Shown here: in pieces, positions 9,001-16,968 of the stretch
How positions within the stretch are numbered: position 1 is the stretch's first letter
How the letters are laid out: every line of letters starts with the position of its first letter
Origin: JBBAFM01 sp041655415
GTDB taxonomy: Bacteria > Bacillota > Clostridia > Peptostreptococcales > JAAYPU01
NCBI GenBank assembly: GCA_964429195.1
Contig: CAYSBC010000023.1
Location: 1 to 28,743 of the forward strand
Reading direction: 5' to 3'
DNA length: 28,743 bases
Position numbers and translations under genes: made by a program
Notes under the pieces: model-generated
Seen by the model: the letters and a program-made list of their open reading frames with translations, nothing else
The model's database searches: none
What the model was told of the DNA's origin: nothing

Positions 9001-10392
9001 CACCGTAAAATCAAGAGATTTCGCGAAGGTTTGGATAAAGGAACCGCAACCTGATGAACAGGCTTCATTGAGTATAATATTCTCGATGACGCCATTTTTG
9101 ATTTTCATACATTTCATATCCTGTCCACCTATATCAAGTATAAAATCAACCCCGGGTAAAAATTTCTCAGAGGCCTTATAATGAGCTACTGTTTCTATTT
9201 CTCCGATATCTACAAGTAGAGCACTTTTGATTAAGCCTTCACCATAGCCGGTCACTGCTGCCTTCACAATTTTTGCTTCTTTGGGAAGTTTACTGTATAA
9301 ATCTTTCATACTCTCAATAACTATTTTGAGTGGATGCCCTTCATTGCTTCCATAAAAAGTGTAGAGTATTTCATCATCTTCTCCCATCAACACTACCTTT
9401 GTTGTAGTGGATCCGGCATCGATACCCAAAAAGCACTTACCTTCATAGTCTATGAGATCAGCCCTTTTGGCTTTGACCTCTGCATGCCTTTCCTTAAAAT
9501 CCACAAGTTCTTCAGCGGTTTCAAAGAGCGCCCTCAAACTCTTAACTTTTTTGAAGCTTTTCTCTTCCAAAGCATCCAGACTGTTATAAAGAGTTTTTAA
9601 AAGATATGGATTACTTTCTTTAGAATGAAGGGCCGCACCTATGGCAACAAAATAATGGGAATGTGTGGGAAATATAACCTGTTCATCTGTTAAATGAAGT
9701 GTTTCAATAAATCTATTCCTCAGCTCAGAAAGGAAGTAGAGAGGGCCACCCAAAAATGCAATATTTCCTTTAATGGGTCTCCCACATGCAAGTCCGCCAA
9801 TGGTTTGTGTTACGATGCTTTGAAAGATAGAAACTGCAATGTCCTCTTTAGAGGCCCCTTCATTTAAAAGAGCTTGTATATCACTTTTTGCAAAAACGCC
9901 GCATCGGGCTGCAATGGGATATATATTTTTGTATTCTTTGGCATATTCATTAAGCCCTTCCGGATCTGTTTGAAGAAGAGCAGCCATCTGATCAATGAAT
10001 GCTCCTGTCCCACCGGCGCAGGTACCATTCATTCTTTGTTCCACGCCATCTCTAAAATAAATAATCTTAGCATCTTCTCCACCAAGTTCAATAGCCACGT
10101 CTGTCTGAGGAACAAATCTTTCGACAGCTGAGCTACAGGCAATGACTTCTTGGACGAAAGGCAGGTTTAATCGCTCCGAAATAGCTAGCCCGCAAGAACC
10201 ACTCACCTTGATTGTCATGTATGCTTCGCTAAACCTTGCATAAAGGTTTTCTATCAATTCTTTAATACTGCTTGTTATATCTGAAAAATGCCTTTTATAT
10301 TCGCTATAGATAATCCTATCCTCTTTATTTAAGACCACTATTTTAATCGTTGTTGATCCTACATCAAAACCTACATGTAATACTTCCTTCAT
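6082..10392 (-). CDS. Giant acyl-CoA dehydratase/reductase activase-type fusion protein
   Basis: This 1436-residue protein joins two BcrAD/BadFG ATPase (ASKHA) domains, a cysteine-rich linker, a DUF2229-type domain and a HgdB-like region. Domain 1 (about 5-255) has DVGSTTIK, NGTCAGGTGAF (Cys125) and ARCGVF (Cys164). Domain 2 (about 320-575) has DAGSTTTK, EACSSGCGSF (Cys445) and SRCTVF (Cys484). In known activators, cysteines at these positions hold a [4Fe-4S] cluster at the dimer interface that passes an ATP-driven electron to a 2-hydroxyacyl-CoA dehydratase or benzoyl-CoA reductase. Cys606, Cys609, Cys613 and Cys632 could hold a second cluster. DUF2229 spans about 668-890, and the C-terminal region (about 1010-1400) resembles the dehydratase subunits. 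Such fusions recur in Clostridia with unknown substrate. No dehydratase partner lies nearby. ATG at 10392 follows AGAGGTAGA. Confidence 0.88.
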   Translation of the reverse strand: MKEVLHVGFDVGSTTIKIVVLNKEDRIIYSEYKRHFSDITSSIKELIENLYARFSEAYMTIKVSGSCGLAISERLNLPFVQEVIACSSAVERFVPQTDVAIELGGEDAKIIYFRDGVEQRMNGTCAGGTGAFIDQMAALLQTDPEGLNEYAKEYKNIYPIAARCGVFAKSDIQALLNEGASKEDIAVSIFQSIVTQTIGGLACGRPIKGNIAFLGGPLYFLSELRNRFIETLHLTDEQVIFPTHSHYFVAIGAALHSKESNPYLLKTLYNSLDALEEKSFKKVKSLRALFETAEELVDFKERHAEVKAKRADLIDYEGKCFLGIDAGSTTTKVVLMGEDDEILYTFYGSNEGHPLKIVIESMKDLYSKLPKEAKIVKAAVTGYGEGLIKSALLVDIGEIETVAHYKASEKFLPGVDFILDIGGQDMKCMKIKNGVIENIILNEACSSGCGSFIQTFAKSLDFTVEEFCEKALFAKDPVDLGSRCTVFMNSMVKQAQKEGATMDDISAGLSYSLINNTLQKVIKIKNQQAMGNNIIVQGGTFYNDAILRSLELTLGKKVIRPDIAGLMGAYGSALIAKERYKEGEVSSLLSVTSLENFYSEVEHRRCGGCANNCLLAIQQFENGNKFISGNRCERKSQEEAGIASEIPNLYDYKYKRLFKYKPLKREKARGTIGIPRVMNIYQNYPLWFTFLTELGYRVEISPRSNKKIYEKGMETIPSESACYPVKLSHGHIMSLIEKNVDMIFYPCVFYEKKEFDHSDNNLNCALVISYPEVIKNNMDILKEKGIAYLDPFLTLDNKKALGLVLYKTFKKYGLKKGEVLRALDCAWDENERFKEDIRKKGEETLEYLKNTGKKGIVLSGRPYHIDPEINHGIPELINHLGMAVLTEDSIAHLGRIDKPLRVVDQWTYHSRVYAAATFVSKTDYLEMVQLNSFGCGLDAIATDMAAEILENNNKIYTLIKIDEVNNLGAARIRLRSLKAAMEEREKNHIIPSPLKEQQDRILFTKEMQKNHTILVPQFSPIHCDFFEAAVKSCGYNFKVLPHIDESVIEEGLRYVNNDTCYPSIVIVGQILSALKYGGYDSTNTSVVISQTGGVCRATNYIAVIRKALQDAGFEKVPVISMNAAGLEPNPGFKISFTMINRMIMAILYGDLFMKLIYKTRPYEIIEGHAELLYHKWKKVCIRNITDGSLAESKNIISDIVNEFDHMPLKDILKPRIGLTGEIYVKFNDYANNQIVKIIEEEGAEAVVPDLIDFGLYVAYNHNFKSEFLGKSKWTALGGNMAIRYIEFFRKHIRDAMKKSKRFHNSMTIQELAQGAEKILSLGNHAGEGWFLVAEMVELLENKVKDIICMQPFACLPNHVTGKGMIRALKKEYPDSNILAVDYDPGASQVNQLNRIKLMLSVAFKNMERPALSLEEGIEGKKKKVEEADEMDYKIAR

Positions 10393-10531
10393 ATGTCTAC
10401 CTCTTTTCGAAATAATCTATAGATACTTTTTCCAATCTCCCGCAACTTATTATGAAAAAATGAAAAAAGATAAACAATTTATATTTTGATTATGAAAATG
10501 AGGGTATACTTATGATTCAATCGAAGAAAAC

Positions 10532-10537
10532 TATAAT
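10532..10537 (+). promoter_or_regulatory. Possible -10 box of the 53-residue protein gene
   Basis: TATAAT lies 57 bases before the small ORF. The best -35 (TTATGA at 16 bp) matches the consensus only in part, so another sigma factor may be used. Confidence 0.3.
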
Positions 10538-10594
10538 GAGAAATAAAATTTAAAGAAAAGAAATAAGATTATTGGTATCAGAAAGGAGAGCATA

Positions 10595-10756
10595 ATGACT
10601 AAATTTGAGGAAAGAGAACTTGTTGATGGAAAACCCGTGGACAATCATTGTGAAAATCTAGAATTTAATTCTAAAAAGAATGAAGTTAAACCGGATACTC
10701 AAAATACGGACCATAATATTAAAAAAGAAGCTTTAGGTCCTAATTTAAAAAGTTGA
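10595..10756 (+). CDS. Small charged 53-residue protein
   Basis: ATG at 10595 is preceded by GAAAGGAGAG (10581-10590), a strong ribosome binding site with ideal spacing. The peptide (MTKFEERELVDGKPVDNH at the start, KKEALGPNLKS at the end) is hydrophilic, rich in Glu, Lys and Asn, with one Cys, no membrane segment and probably no stable fold. Short soluble proteins ending in a KEALGPN-like tail are, as I recall, widespread in clostridia with no known function; I cannot confirm membership here. It is divergent from the activase gene and convergent with the gene at 10803-11369. The ribosome binding site and the terminator just after the stop make a real gene likely. Confidence 0.68.
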   Translation: MTKFEERELVDGKPVDNHCENLEFNSKKNEVKPDTQNTDHNIKKEALGPNLKS

Positions 10757-10760
10757 ATTT

Positions 10761-10793
10761 TAAAAAGCATAGGTACAAACCGTCCCTATGCTT
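10761..10793 (-). terminator. Terminator between convergent genes
   Basis: AAGCATAGG (10765-10773) pairs perfectly with CCTATGCTT (10785-10793) around an 11-nt loop. On the minus strand it is followed by TTTTTAAAATT, a good T run, so it mainly serves the minus-strand gene ending at 10803. It also lies 8 bp after the stop of the small plus-strand gene and may serve it weakly. Confidence 0.75.
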
Positions 10794-10802
10794 CCCAATA
10801 AA

Positions 10803-11369
10803 CTATTTGTAATAATACATAATTGGTAGATCCTTTAAAATCTTATAATGTCTTAACTTTGTATTAATTTCATTAACCTGAAAAAATACGATGGAGAAGA
10901 TTTCCCATATAGCAACCCAAGCCCCTATCATGAGTCCTTCCGATAAAAGCTTGAGTGCAACTTGCTCCTTTATGTAAAATTCTATGAGATAACTGGTTAT
11001 TAAAAAAAACGTTCCAATAAGGCCGAATAGAATCGAGTTCCTAATAAGCGTCCACCGTCCATTCTTAATCTTCCGCTCCCTGTAAGAAAAATAATGCCTG
11101 ATTCCTTCTCTGCTTCTTTCTTCCCTTTGTTTATCATACAAATACTCCGGTAAGAAGAAATTGACAATCATCTTATTTTTGCCGGATACTTCTAGAGAAC
11201 ACTCCATTAGGTAGTCTAATAAATCTTCATCCAAATCTCTGTTAATAAAGGGAGAGTAATCCCATTCACTATAAACATCCCGATAGTCATTTAACTCAAT
11301 GTCAACATTATAGGATTCTTCCTCTGGATTATACCGATACAATTCCTTAAGTAGTTTTTCGTTCATCAT
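10803..11369 (-). CDS. Hypothetical membrane protein with two C-terminal helices
   Basis: The protein is about 188 residues. The first 110 are acidic to basic and soluble, with many Tyr and Asp (ELNDYRDVYSEWDYSPF) and a basic stretch (REERSREGIRHYFSYRERKIK) just before the membrane. Two membrane helices follow (SILFGLIGTFFLITSYLIEF and LLSEGLMIGAWVAIWEIFSI), then a short basic tail. This suggests a cytoplasmic domain anchored at its C-terminal side. I do not recognise the family. I prefer ATG at 11369, six bases after GGTG, over the GTG at 11378. It stands alone, divergent from the germination operon, so a sporulation role is only a guess. Confidence 0.75.
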   Translation of the reverse strand: MMNEKLLKELYRYNPEEESYNVDIELNDYRDVYSEWDYSPFINRDLDEDLLDYLMECSLEVSGKNKMIVNFFLPEYLYDKQREERSREGIRHYFSYRERKIKNGRWTLIRNSILFGLIGTFFLITSYLIEFYIKEQVALKLLSEGLMIGAWVAIWEIFSIVFFQVNEINTKLRHYKILKDLPIMYYYK

Positions 11370-11442
11370 AAAAAACACCGGCCTTTTTCAAATAGTTCCT
11401 TTTTTAATAAAAATATCATCCTTATTATTATAATCGATAATT

Positions 11443-11471
11443 TGAATAAATACATTATCTTTACCATATAA
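11443..11471 (+). promoter_or_regulatory. Sigma-G-like promoter of the vanW-ger operon
   Basis: TGAATA (11443-11448) and CATATAA (11465-11471) are 16 bp apart. They match the forespore sigma-G pattern (TGAATA and CATnnTA) with one mismatch in the -10, and germinant receptor operons are classic sigma-G targets. The spacing is about one base shorter than typical. The predicted start is near 11479, 39 nt before the GTG start. Confidence 0.45.
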
Positions 11472-11517
11472 ATTAGTAATGTTTGGATAAAAAATATGCG
11501 GAAAATGGAGAGTTCAA

Positions 11518-12879
11518 GTGGTTTTTTCCAAGATGAAGCGAAAATCTATTCTTATTGTATTGACGATTTTAATTCTTATCCTATCCTTTACCTTTATTTA
11601 TATCTATCAAGGCTTAAAACAAATGGACACGCATTTGCCTAGAAACATCTGGCTCGATGATACTCCTCTTGGTGGAAAAAATTTATCAGAAGCCAATGAT
11701 ATAATGGACCAACTCATAGAAAAACAACTGAACAAAAAAGTTCTTCTTATTTTTAGCCAGCAGAACTCCAGAGAAATAATAGAATTCTCTCTTTTGGAAT
11801 TAGGTTTTGAATCCAACAAAGAACTGATTAAGGAACAAATCCATTCCCTTCGAATGCCAGGCGCTAAACTTTTGCCTCGATTGAAAAATTATCTATCTCT
11901 GCAATACAAGGGTCTACGCCTTACATTACAATACGACATCAATAAAGAGGTATTGCGAAGGACCCTGAGTTCATTCGATGATTCTAGGCTACAAAAACCA
12001 AAAAATGCCGAGTATATTTACAAGGACAGGAATTTGTCCATTGTTGATGAAGTAATAGGCTATGAATTTGATCTTGAGAAGCTTTGTGAAGATTTAAAAA
12101 AAAGTAATTTCCCTCTTATTCATGTGGAAGTAAAGGAAGCTATTCCTAAAATCACTTCAAAATCCTTGAAGGAACAAGGGATAAACGAGAAAGTAGCTTC
12201 CTTTTCAACAAAGTTCAGCACCTCCAATGTACCAAGATCACATAATATTAAACTGGCATCATCCATTATCAGTGGAACTGTCTTATCCCCGGGAGAAATA
12301 TTTTCCTTTAACAACACCGTAGGGGAGCGAACAAAAGAAAGGGGCTATAAAGAAGCAGGTGTTTATTTGAACGGCGAGGTAGCTGAAGGATTAGGCGGTG
12401 GTATTTGCCAAGTATCTACCACCCTTTATAATGCAGTTTTATTGGCCGATTTGGAGATTGTCGAAAGAAGCAATCATAGTCTTACTGTTCCCTATGTTCC
12501 ATTAAGCAGGGATGCTTCTGTGAGTTGGAATCATCCGGACTTAAAATTTAAGAACAATACAAATCATTCTATTTATATAGGAACTGAAACAAAAGGTAAT
12601 ACAATCACATTTGATCTGTTTGGAACAAAAAATAATAAAGAAGTTGAGCTTATTTCGACTGTCCTTTCTAAAAAAAGCCCACCCATTCTTTATAAAGAAG
12701 ATGCTTCACTGCAACCTGATACGGAAATTGTGGTAGAGAATGGTCATGTAGGCTATGTTTCGACTCTTATAAAAAATATTTATATCGATGGAGAATTGAT
12801 ATCCTCCGAAGTGGTCTCCAAGGATAAATATTTAACTTCACCCAAGATAATTAAAAGGAATAAAATCAATCAAGAATAG
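11518..12879 (+). CDS. VanW family protein heading the germination operon
   Basis: An N-terminal membrane anchor (about residues 9-30) is followed by a peptidoglycan-binding-4-like region (about 70-200) and a VanW domain (about 228-370). The VanW domain shows SGTVLSPGEIFSFNNTVG, GGGICQVSTTLYNA and DASVSWNHPDL. The tail (about 375-440) resembles a G5-type wall-binding fold. The protein is probably extracytoplasmic and bound to peptidoglycan. VanW is named from vancomycin-resistance clusters but its biochemical role is unknown. GTG at 11518 has GGAG (11507-11510) at 7 bp; an in-frame ATG at 11533 lacks a ribosome site. It is 28 bp before gerA and shares its promoter, so a role in the spore cortex or receptor assembly is inferred. 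No van resistance genes are nearby. Confidence 0.9.
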   Translation: MVFSKMKRKSILIVLTILILILSFTFIYIYQGLKQMDTHLPRNIWLDDTPLGGKNLSEANDIMDQLIEKQLNKKVLLIFSQQNSREIIEFSLLELGFESNKELIKEQIHSLRMPGAKLLPRLKNYLSLQYKGLRLTLQYDINKEVLRRTLSSFDDSRLQKPKNAEYIYKDRNLSIVDEVIGYEFDLEKLCEDLKKSNFPLIHVEVKEAIPKITSKSLKEQGINEKVASFSTKFSTSNVPRSHNIKLASSIISGTVLSPGEIFSFNNTVGERTKERGYKEAGVYLNGEVAEGLGGGICQVSTTLYNAVLLADLEIVERSNHSLTVPYVPLSRDASVSWNHPDLKFKNNTNHSIYIGTETKGNTITFDLFGTKNNKEVELISTVLSKKSPPILYKEDASLQPDTEIVVENGHVGYVSTLIKNIYIDGELISSEVVSKDKYLTSPKIIKRNKINQE

Positions 12880-12907
12880 GGATGATAATGTAGAAAGAGG
12901 TGGCTTT

Positions 12908-14494
12908 ATGTTCGATAAATTATTTAGAAAACTAAACTATCTAAAATTAGGCTCATCCCCTACATCAAGTGAAAATATAACGACTCAACAAGAAATTTCG
13001 GAATCTATTGATGCCGTCAAAAATCAACTGAATGCTACATTTTTTGATTGCAGCGATTTTGCAATTCGTGAGATAGAAGCTGGCAAAGTTAAGATGATTC
13101 TTGCTTTCATGGATGGTATTGTCAAACAGGACTCTATCAACGCCAATATCTTGAAACCTTTGCTCACCGAACTAAAGCTAACCGGGCTGGATGAAAAAAT
13201 GGACAGTAAGAATGCATTTGAAATATTAACTAAAAATTTGTTAAGTGAAAGTAGAATTAGAACAAATTATGATTTTTCTCAAAGTATCGATGCCATTCTT
13301 ACAGGTGACACTGTTCTCTTTATAGATGGAAACAATAAAGCATTACAATTTGACACAAAAGGCTTTGAATCCAGAGGAGTCACAGAACCTCAGACAGAGG
13401 CTGTTGTGAGAGGCCCCAGAGAAGGATTTACGGAAACATTAAGGGTTAATACAGCCCTTTTGCGGAGAAAAATAAAAACTCCGGACCTCAAATTAGAAAG
13501 GATAATAGTTGGTAGACAGACCCAGACTGAAATATGCATCGCTTACATCAAAGGTATTGCAAATGATGATGTTATTTCAACTGTTAAAGCAAGGCTTGAA
13601 AAAATTGATACGGATGCTATCCTTGAATCCGGTTATATTGAAGAATTTATCGAAGATTCCCCACTTTCCTTGTTTCCTACTATCGGCAATTCAGAAAAAC
13701 CGGATATTGTAGCAGCTAAATTATTAGAGGGAAGAGTAGCCATTATTTGCGATGGAACACCCTTTGTCCTTACGGTTCCCTACTTATTTATTGAGTCCAT
13801 TCAGGCAAGCGAAGACTATTATTCCCGTTCCTTCTACTCATCCTTTATAAGATGGATTCGAGTATTAGCATTGTTTATAACTACTCTTGTTCCTGCTCTT
13901 TATGTTGCTATCATTTGCTTTCACCAAGATATGATTCCCTCTGAGCTGTTTATCACGATTTCTGCTTCCAGAGAAGGTATTCCCTTTTCACCTCTTGTCG
14001 AATCCCTCTTGATGGTTATTACCTTTGAACTCTTAAGAGAAGCGGGGGTCAGAATGCCAAAGGCTGTTGGGGACGCTGTTAGCATTGTGGGTGCATTGGT
14101 GTTAGGACAAGCTTCCGTTGAGGCAGGTCTTGTCAGTAATCTGATGGTCATTGTCATCGCTATTACCGCTATCACCGGTTTTGTTATTACCCCCATGGCA
14201 GGCATTGTGCCCATCATTAGAATCTGCTTGTTACTTTCAGCTAATATCCTCGGTTTAATGGGAATTGCCCTTACCTTTGTTGCTATCTATGTCCATGCTT
14301 GTTCGCTTTGGTCCTTTGGCGTCCCATATATGGCCCCTGTTTCCCCTTTATATGGTATGGATTTAAAGGATGCATTTATCCGAGTACCTGTTTGGGCTAT
14401 GCTCAAACGACCCAAAGCGCTCACAGAAAGAAATAAGGATTCATCAACCTTTAGAATGAAGGTTGATTTCAAAAAGAGGATTAAGAATGAATAA
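12908..14494 (+). CDS. gerKA: Spore germinant receptor A subunit (GerA family)
   Basis: The 528-residue protein has the GerA-family layout: a soluble N-terminal domain (about 30-290), then five or so membrane helices from residue 310 (LALFITTLVPALYVAIICF) to about 495, and a short basic tail. Conserved family stretches include TEPQTEAVVRGPREGFTE and HQDMIPSELFITISASREGIPFSPLVE (read across 130-400). In Bacillus, A subunits join B and C subunits in inner-membrane complexes of the spore that bind germinants; the A subunit of GerA forms an ion channel. AGAGGTGG precedes the ATG. It overlaps the next gene by 8 bp, which implies translational coupling. The germinant cannot be read from sequence. 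The K label follows clostridial usage and is not proven. Confidence 0.93.
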   Translation: MFDKLFRKLNYLKLGSSPTSSENITTQQEISESIDAVKNQLNATFFDCSDFAIREIEAGKVKMILAFMDGIVKQDSINANILKPLLTELKLTGLDEKMDSKNAFEILTKNLLSESRIRTNYDFSQSIDAILTGDTVLFIDGNNKALQFDTKGFESRGVTEPQTEAVVRGPREGFTETLRVNTALLRRKIKTPDLKLERIIVGRQTQTEICIAYIKGIANDDVISTVKARLEKIDTDAILESGYIEEFIEDSPLSLFPTIGNSEKPDIVAAKLLEGRVAIICDGTPFVLTVPYLFIESIQASEDYYSRSFYSSFIRWIRVLALFITTLVPALYVAIICFHQDMIPSELFITISASREGIPFSPLVESLLMVITFELLREAGVRMPKAVGDAVSIVGALVLGQASVEAGLVSNLMVIVIAITAITGFVITPMAGIVPIIRICLLLSANILGLMGIALTFVAIYVHACSLWSFGVPYMAPVSPLYGMDLKDAFIRVPVWAMLKRPKALTERNKDSSTFRMKVDFKKRIKNE

Positions 14495-15662
14495 AAAAAA
14501 GCTACTCTTATTTTCCACCATAGGTCTACTCCTTCTTGCCCTCGCCGGTTGTTGGGATAATACGGATGTTATTAAATTAAATATGGTTGCTGCGGTAGGT
14601 ATTGACAAGGCCGATGATGGTCAAATTGAGCTCACCATTCAAATGGCCAATCCGGCTATCCTCAAAGCTATAGAACAGGGTAGCATGGCAGAACCCTCCT
14701 GGACAGTATCTTCAAAGGGTTATACTGTGTTTGAAGCTGTACGAAATATGCTGTCAACTGTTGATCAAAAACCTTACTATTCTCATATGGAGCTCATCAT
14801 CCTAAGTGAAGAGATTGCAAGGGATATGATAGGAGACGTCCTTGATCTCTTTGAAAGAGATCATGAAACCAGAAAACAGGTTACTGTACTCGTGGCTAAA
14901 GACATTTCAGCAAAAGAAATACTGGAAACAAAGTGTCCTGTAGGCGTTATACCTGCATTTCATCTTAGTGAAATCATCAATAACAGAAGAGCGAAATCAA
15001 CCATAAGGGAATTAGCACTCATGGATCTTTTTAAGGATAGGAATTCAGCCGGCATCAATTTGGTTATTGGTACTATTCATACTAAAAACACTCATCAAAT
15101 TCCCTCTACTATAGACGATTTACTCATCGAAGGCGGGGCAGCCTATAGAAAGGATAAGCTAGTAGGATGGCTTAAACCACTGGAGACAAGAGCCTATAAT
15201 TTTGTCATTGACGAAGTTCAGGGGGGCGTTATTACCATCTCCAATCCCCTTGAAAAGGAAAAAAAACTGTCCCTAGAAATTATTAGGGTAAAAAGTAAGA
15301 TGAATGTGGCAATAAAAGAGGATAAAGGCTTATTGCAAATAGATATTCACATTGATGGCGTAATAGGCCTCCAGGAGGGAACAGCCGACTTAACAGAAGA
15401 GGGTAAAATAGACAAAATCAAAGCAGAGATAGAGAAGACTATTGAGGAGGAAGTAAGAGATATTGTTAAACTTGCTCAATTAGAATTCAAAAGTGATATT
15501 TTTGGATTTGGTGAAATAATTCGAAGAAAAAATTTAAGCTATTGGAAAAAAGTCAAGGCTGATTGGAATAGTGAATTTACCAAGATGCCTTTAGAAATAA
15601 ATGTAAAATCTGTGGTTATAAGATCTGGATTGATAAAGAATCCTAACAAACCTATCCGTTAA
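14487..15662 (+). CDS. gerKC: Spore germinant receptor C subunit, lipoprotein
   Basis: The start is ATG 14487, after AGAGGA (14475-14480). An upstream in-frame TTG at 14463 would put extra residues before the signal peptide and is rejected. The first 25 residues form a lipoprotein signal (KKKLLLFSTIGLLLLALAGC) with the lipidated Cys22, followed by WDNTDVIKLNMVAAVGIDK, the typical Ger(x)C opening. The rest (391 residues in all) has the three-domain GerAC pattern, with the family's C-terminal alternation of basic and acidic segments up to WNSEFTKMPLEINVKS. The lipid anchor places it on the outer face of the spore inner membrane, together with the A and B subunits. It overlaps gerA by 8 bp and is followed after 14 bp by the small D-type gene. 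Confidence 0.93.
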   Translation: MNKKKLLLFSTIGLLLLALAGCWDNTDVIKLNMVAAVGIDKADDGQIELTIQMANPAILKAIEQGSMAEPSWTVSSKGYTVFEAVRNMLSTVDQKPYYSHMELIILSEEIARDMIGDVLDLFERDHETRKQVTVLVAKDISAKEILETKCPVGVIPAFHLSEIINNRRAKSTIRELALMDLFKDRNSAGINLVIGTIHTKNTHQIPSTIDDLLIEGGAAYRKDKLVGWLKPLETRAYNFVIDEVQGGVITISNPLEKEKKLSLEIIRVKSKMNVAIKEDKGLLQIDIHIDGVIGLQEGTADLTEEGKIDKIKAEIEKTIEEEVRDIVKLAQLEFKSDIFGFGEIIRRKNLSYWKKVKADWNSEFTKMPLEINVKSVVIRSGLIKNPNKPIR

Positions 15663-15676
15663 TAGAGGTATTTTAA

Positions 15677-15889
15677 ATGATTATACTGCTTATCAGTAGC
15701 TTTATCCTTATTACAATATTAGGCATCCCTGAATTGCTTAAAATAAACCAAAAGAAGAAAACAACGGTTATTTATTTGGGTTTAATGTCACTTGGGGTCA
15801 TTATGAGTCTTATACAGGCTCTGGAAATATCGATTATGAACCCTTCTGAGGTTATTCAAAGTATAGTCGACTATGCACTTAAGAGGTGA
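15677..15889 (+). CDS. Small two-helix protein, candidate D subunit of the receptor
   Basis: This 70-residue protein has two membrane helices (MIILLISSFILITILGIP and VIYLGLMSLGVIMSLIQALE) joined by a basic loop (NQKKKT). A short C-terminal part contains NPSEVIQSIVDYALK. Small two-helix D proteins are encoded in some Bacillus germinant receptor operons and modulate receptor function there. Its place between gerC and gerB, with an AGAGGT ribosome site and a stop 5 bp before the gerB start, argues for the same role. I recognise the position and shape, not a specific family. Confidence 0.8.
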   Translation: MIILLISSFILITILGIPELLKINQKKKTTVIYLGLMSLGVIMSLIQALEISIMNPSEVIQSIVDYALKR

Positions 15890-15894
15890 ACAAG

Positions 15895-16968
15895 ATGCGT
15901 GATGTAAGAATTTCAAGTATTCAACTGGCCTTTATCATAATTGGTTTCACATTTGGAGAAGCCGCTATTCTGAATCCATCATCTAATGCCAGGCAAGATG
16001 CATGGTTGGTGAATGTCCTTGCCCTAATAGGAGGCCTTATCCTTGTTAGCGTTTATACCACCATTTCTTCCCTTCATCCCGGTAAAACGCTCATTGACAT
16101 CTTAAGAGCCACCTTCGGTCGCTATGCAGGAAACTTTGTCGCTATTTTATACCTGTGGTATTTTATCCATGTCTTGTCTTTAGTCCTTAGGAGCTTTATG
16201 GAATTTATGGCATCCACCCTTTATATAAGGACACCTATCCTCTTTATGGCCATCTGTCTCATGATTGTAGCCCTTTACACCGTAAAGAAGGGGTTGGAGG
16301 TTATTGCCAGAGTCAGTGAATTACTTGTGCCCATGCTTATTGTAACTATTATTTTTTTATTTTTGGCCTTAATAACGGAATATGATATTCAAAATTTTCT
16401 GCCCTTTTTAGAATTTGGCATGAGACCTGTTCTAAAAGCTTCTGTTCATATGACTACTTTTCCTTTTGGAGAAACTGTTGTATTTTTAATGATTTTCCCT
16501 CATCTTAATAACAAAAGTCAGACCTTTAAAATATCCTTATTTTCAATTTTAAGCATAGGCATTATCTTGTTATCAGTCACCACGAGAGACCTTTTAGTTT
16601 TAGGACCCGACATGCTTGAGAGAATGACTTACCCTAATTATGCCAGCACAAAAATGATGCCGATCATCGATATCGAAGCCTTTATCGCTACCAATCTTCT
16701 CATAGGAGGAGGTGTCAAGATAGTGGTCCTTCTTTACGCCATATCGATGGGCATCGCCCAATTTTTTAAATTGGATGATTACAAGCCCTTGGTTCTACCT
16801 GTTTCATTTATATGCATTTCATTATCCCTTTGGATTTTTGATAGCCTGATTGACAAAATATTATGGGAAGAAACAGTTTATCCTTACTATGCCATTCCAT
16901 TTCAGCTTATCATTCCACTGCTTATATTAATCATATCCCTCATGAAAAAGAAAAAACTAGCTGAATGA
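15895..16968 (+). CDS. gerKB: Spore germinant receptor B subunit (APC-type permease family)
   Basis: The protein is 357 residues with about ten membrane helices throughout, starting at SSIQLAFIIIGFTFGEAAIL. It belongs to the spore germination permease branch of the APC superfamily. In Bacillus the B subunit binds the germinant. The chosen ATG at 15895 follows AAGAGG (15881-15886) at 8 bp; the GTG at 15886 overlaps the ribosome site and would add only three residues. Family stretches such as TLIDILRATFGRYAGNFVA and PFGETVVFLMIFPH are visible. The operon order is A, C, D, B. It ends 7 bp from a convergent gene. Confidence 0.93.
   Translation: MRDVRISSIQLAFIIIGFTFGEAAILNPSSNARQDAWLVNVLALIGGLILVSVYTTISSLHPGKTLIDILRATFGRYAGNFVAILYLWYFIHVLSLVLRSFMEFMASTLYIRTPILFMAICLMIVALYTVKKGLEVIARVSELLVPMLIVTIIFLFLALITEYDIQNFLPFLEFGMRPVLKASVHMTTFPFGETVVFLMIFPHLNNKSQTFKISLFSILSIGIILLSVTTRDLLVLGPDMLERMTYPNYASTKMMPIIDIEAFIATNLLIGGGVKIVVLLYAISMGIAQFFKLDDYKPLVLPVSFICISLSLWIFDSLIDKILWEETVYPYYAIPFQLIIPLLILIISLMKKKKLAE

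Noticed and set aside
9874..10131. Antisense ORFs within the activase gene (also 8939-9181 and 9334-9600)
   Set aside because: They lie opposite conserved activase motifs and have no ribosome sites.
14463..14486. Upstream TTG start for gerKC
   Set aside because: It would place residues before the lipoprotein signal, and AGAGGA points to the ATG at 14487.
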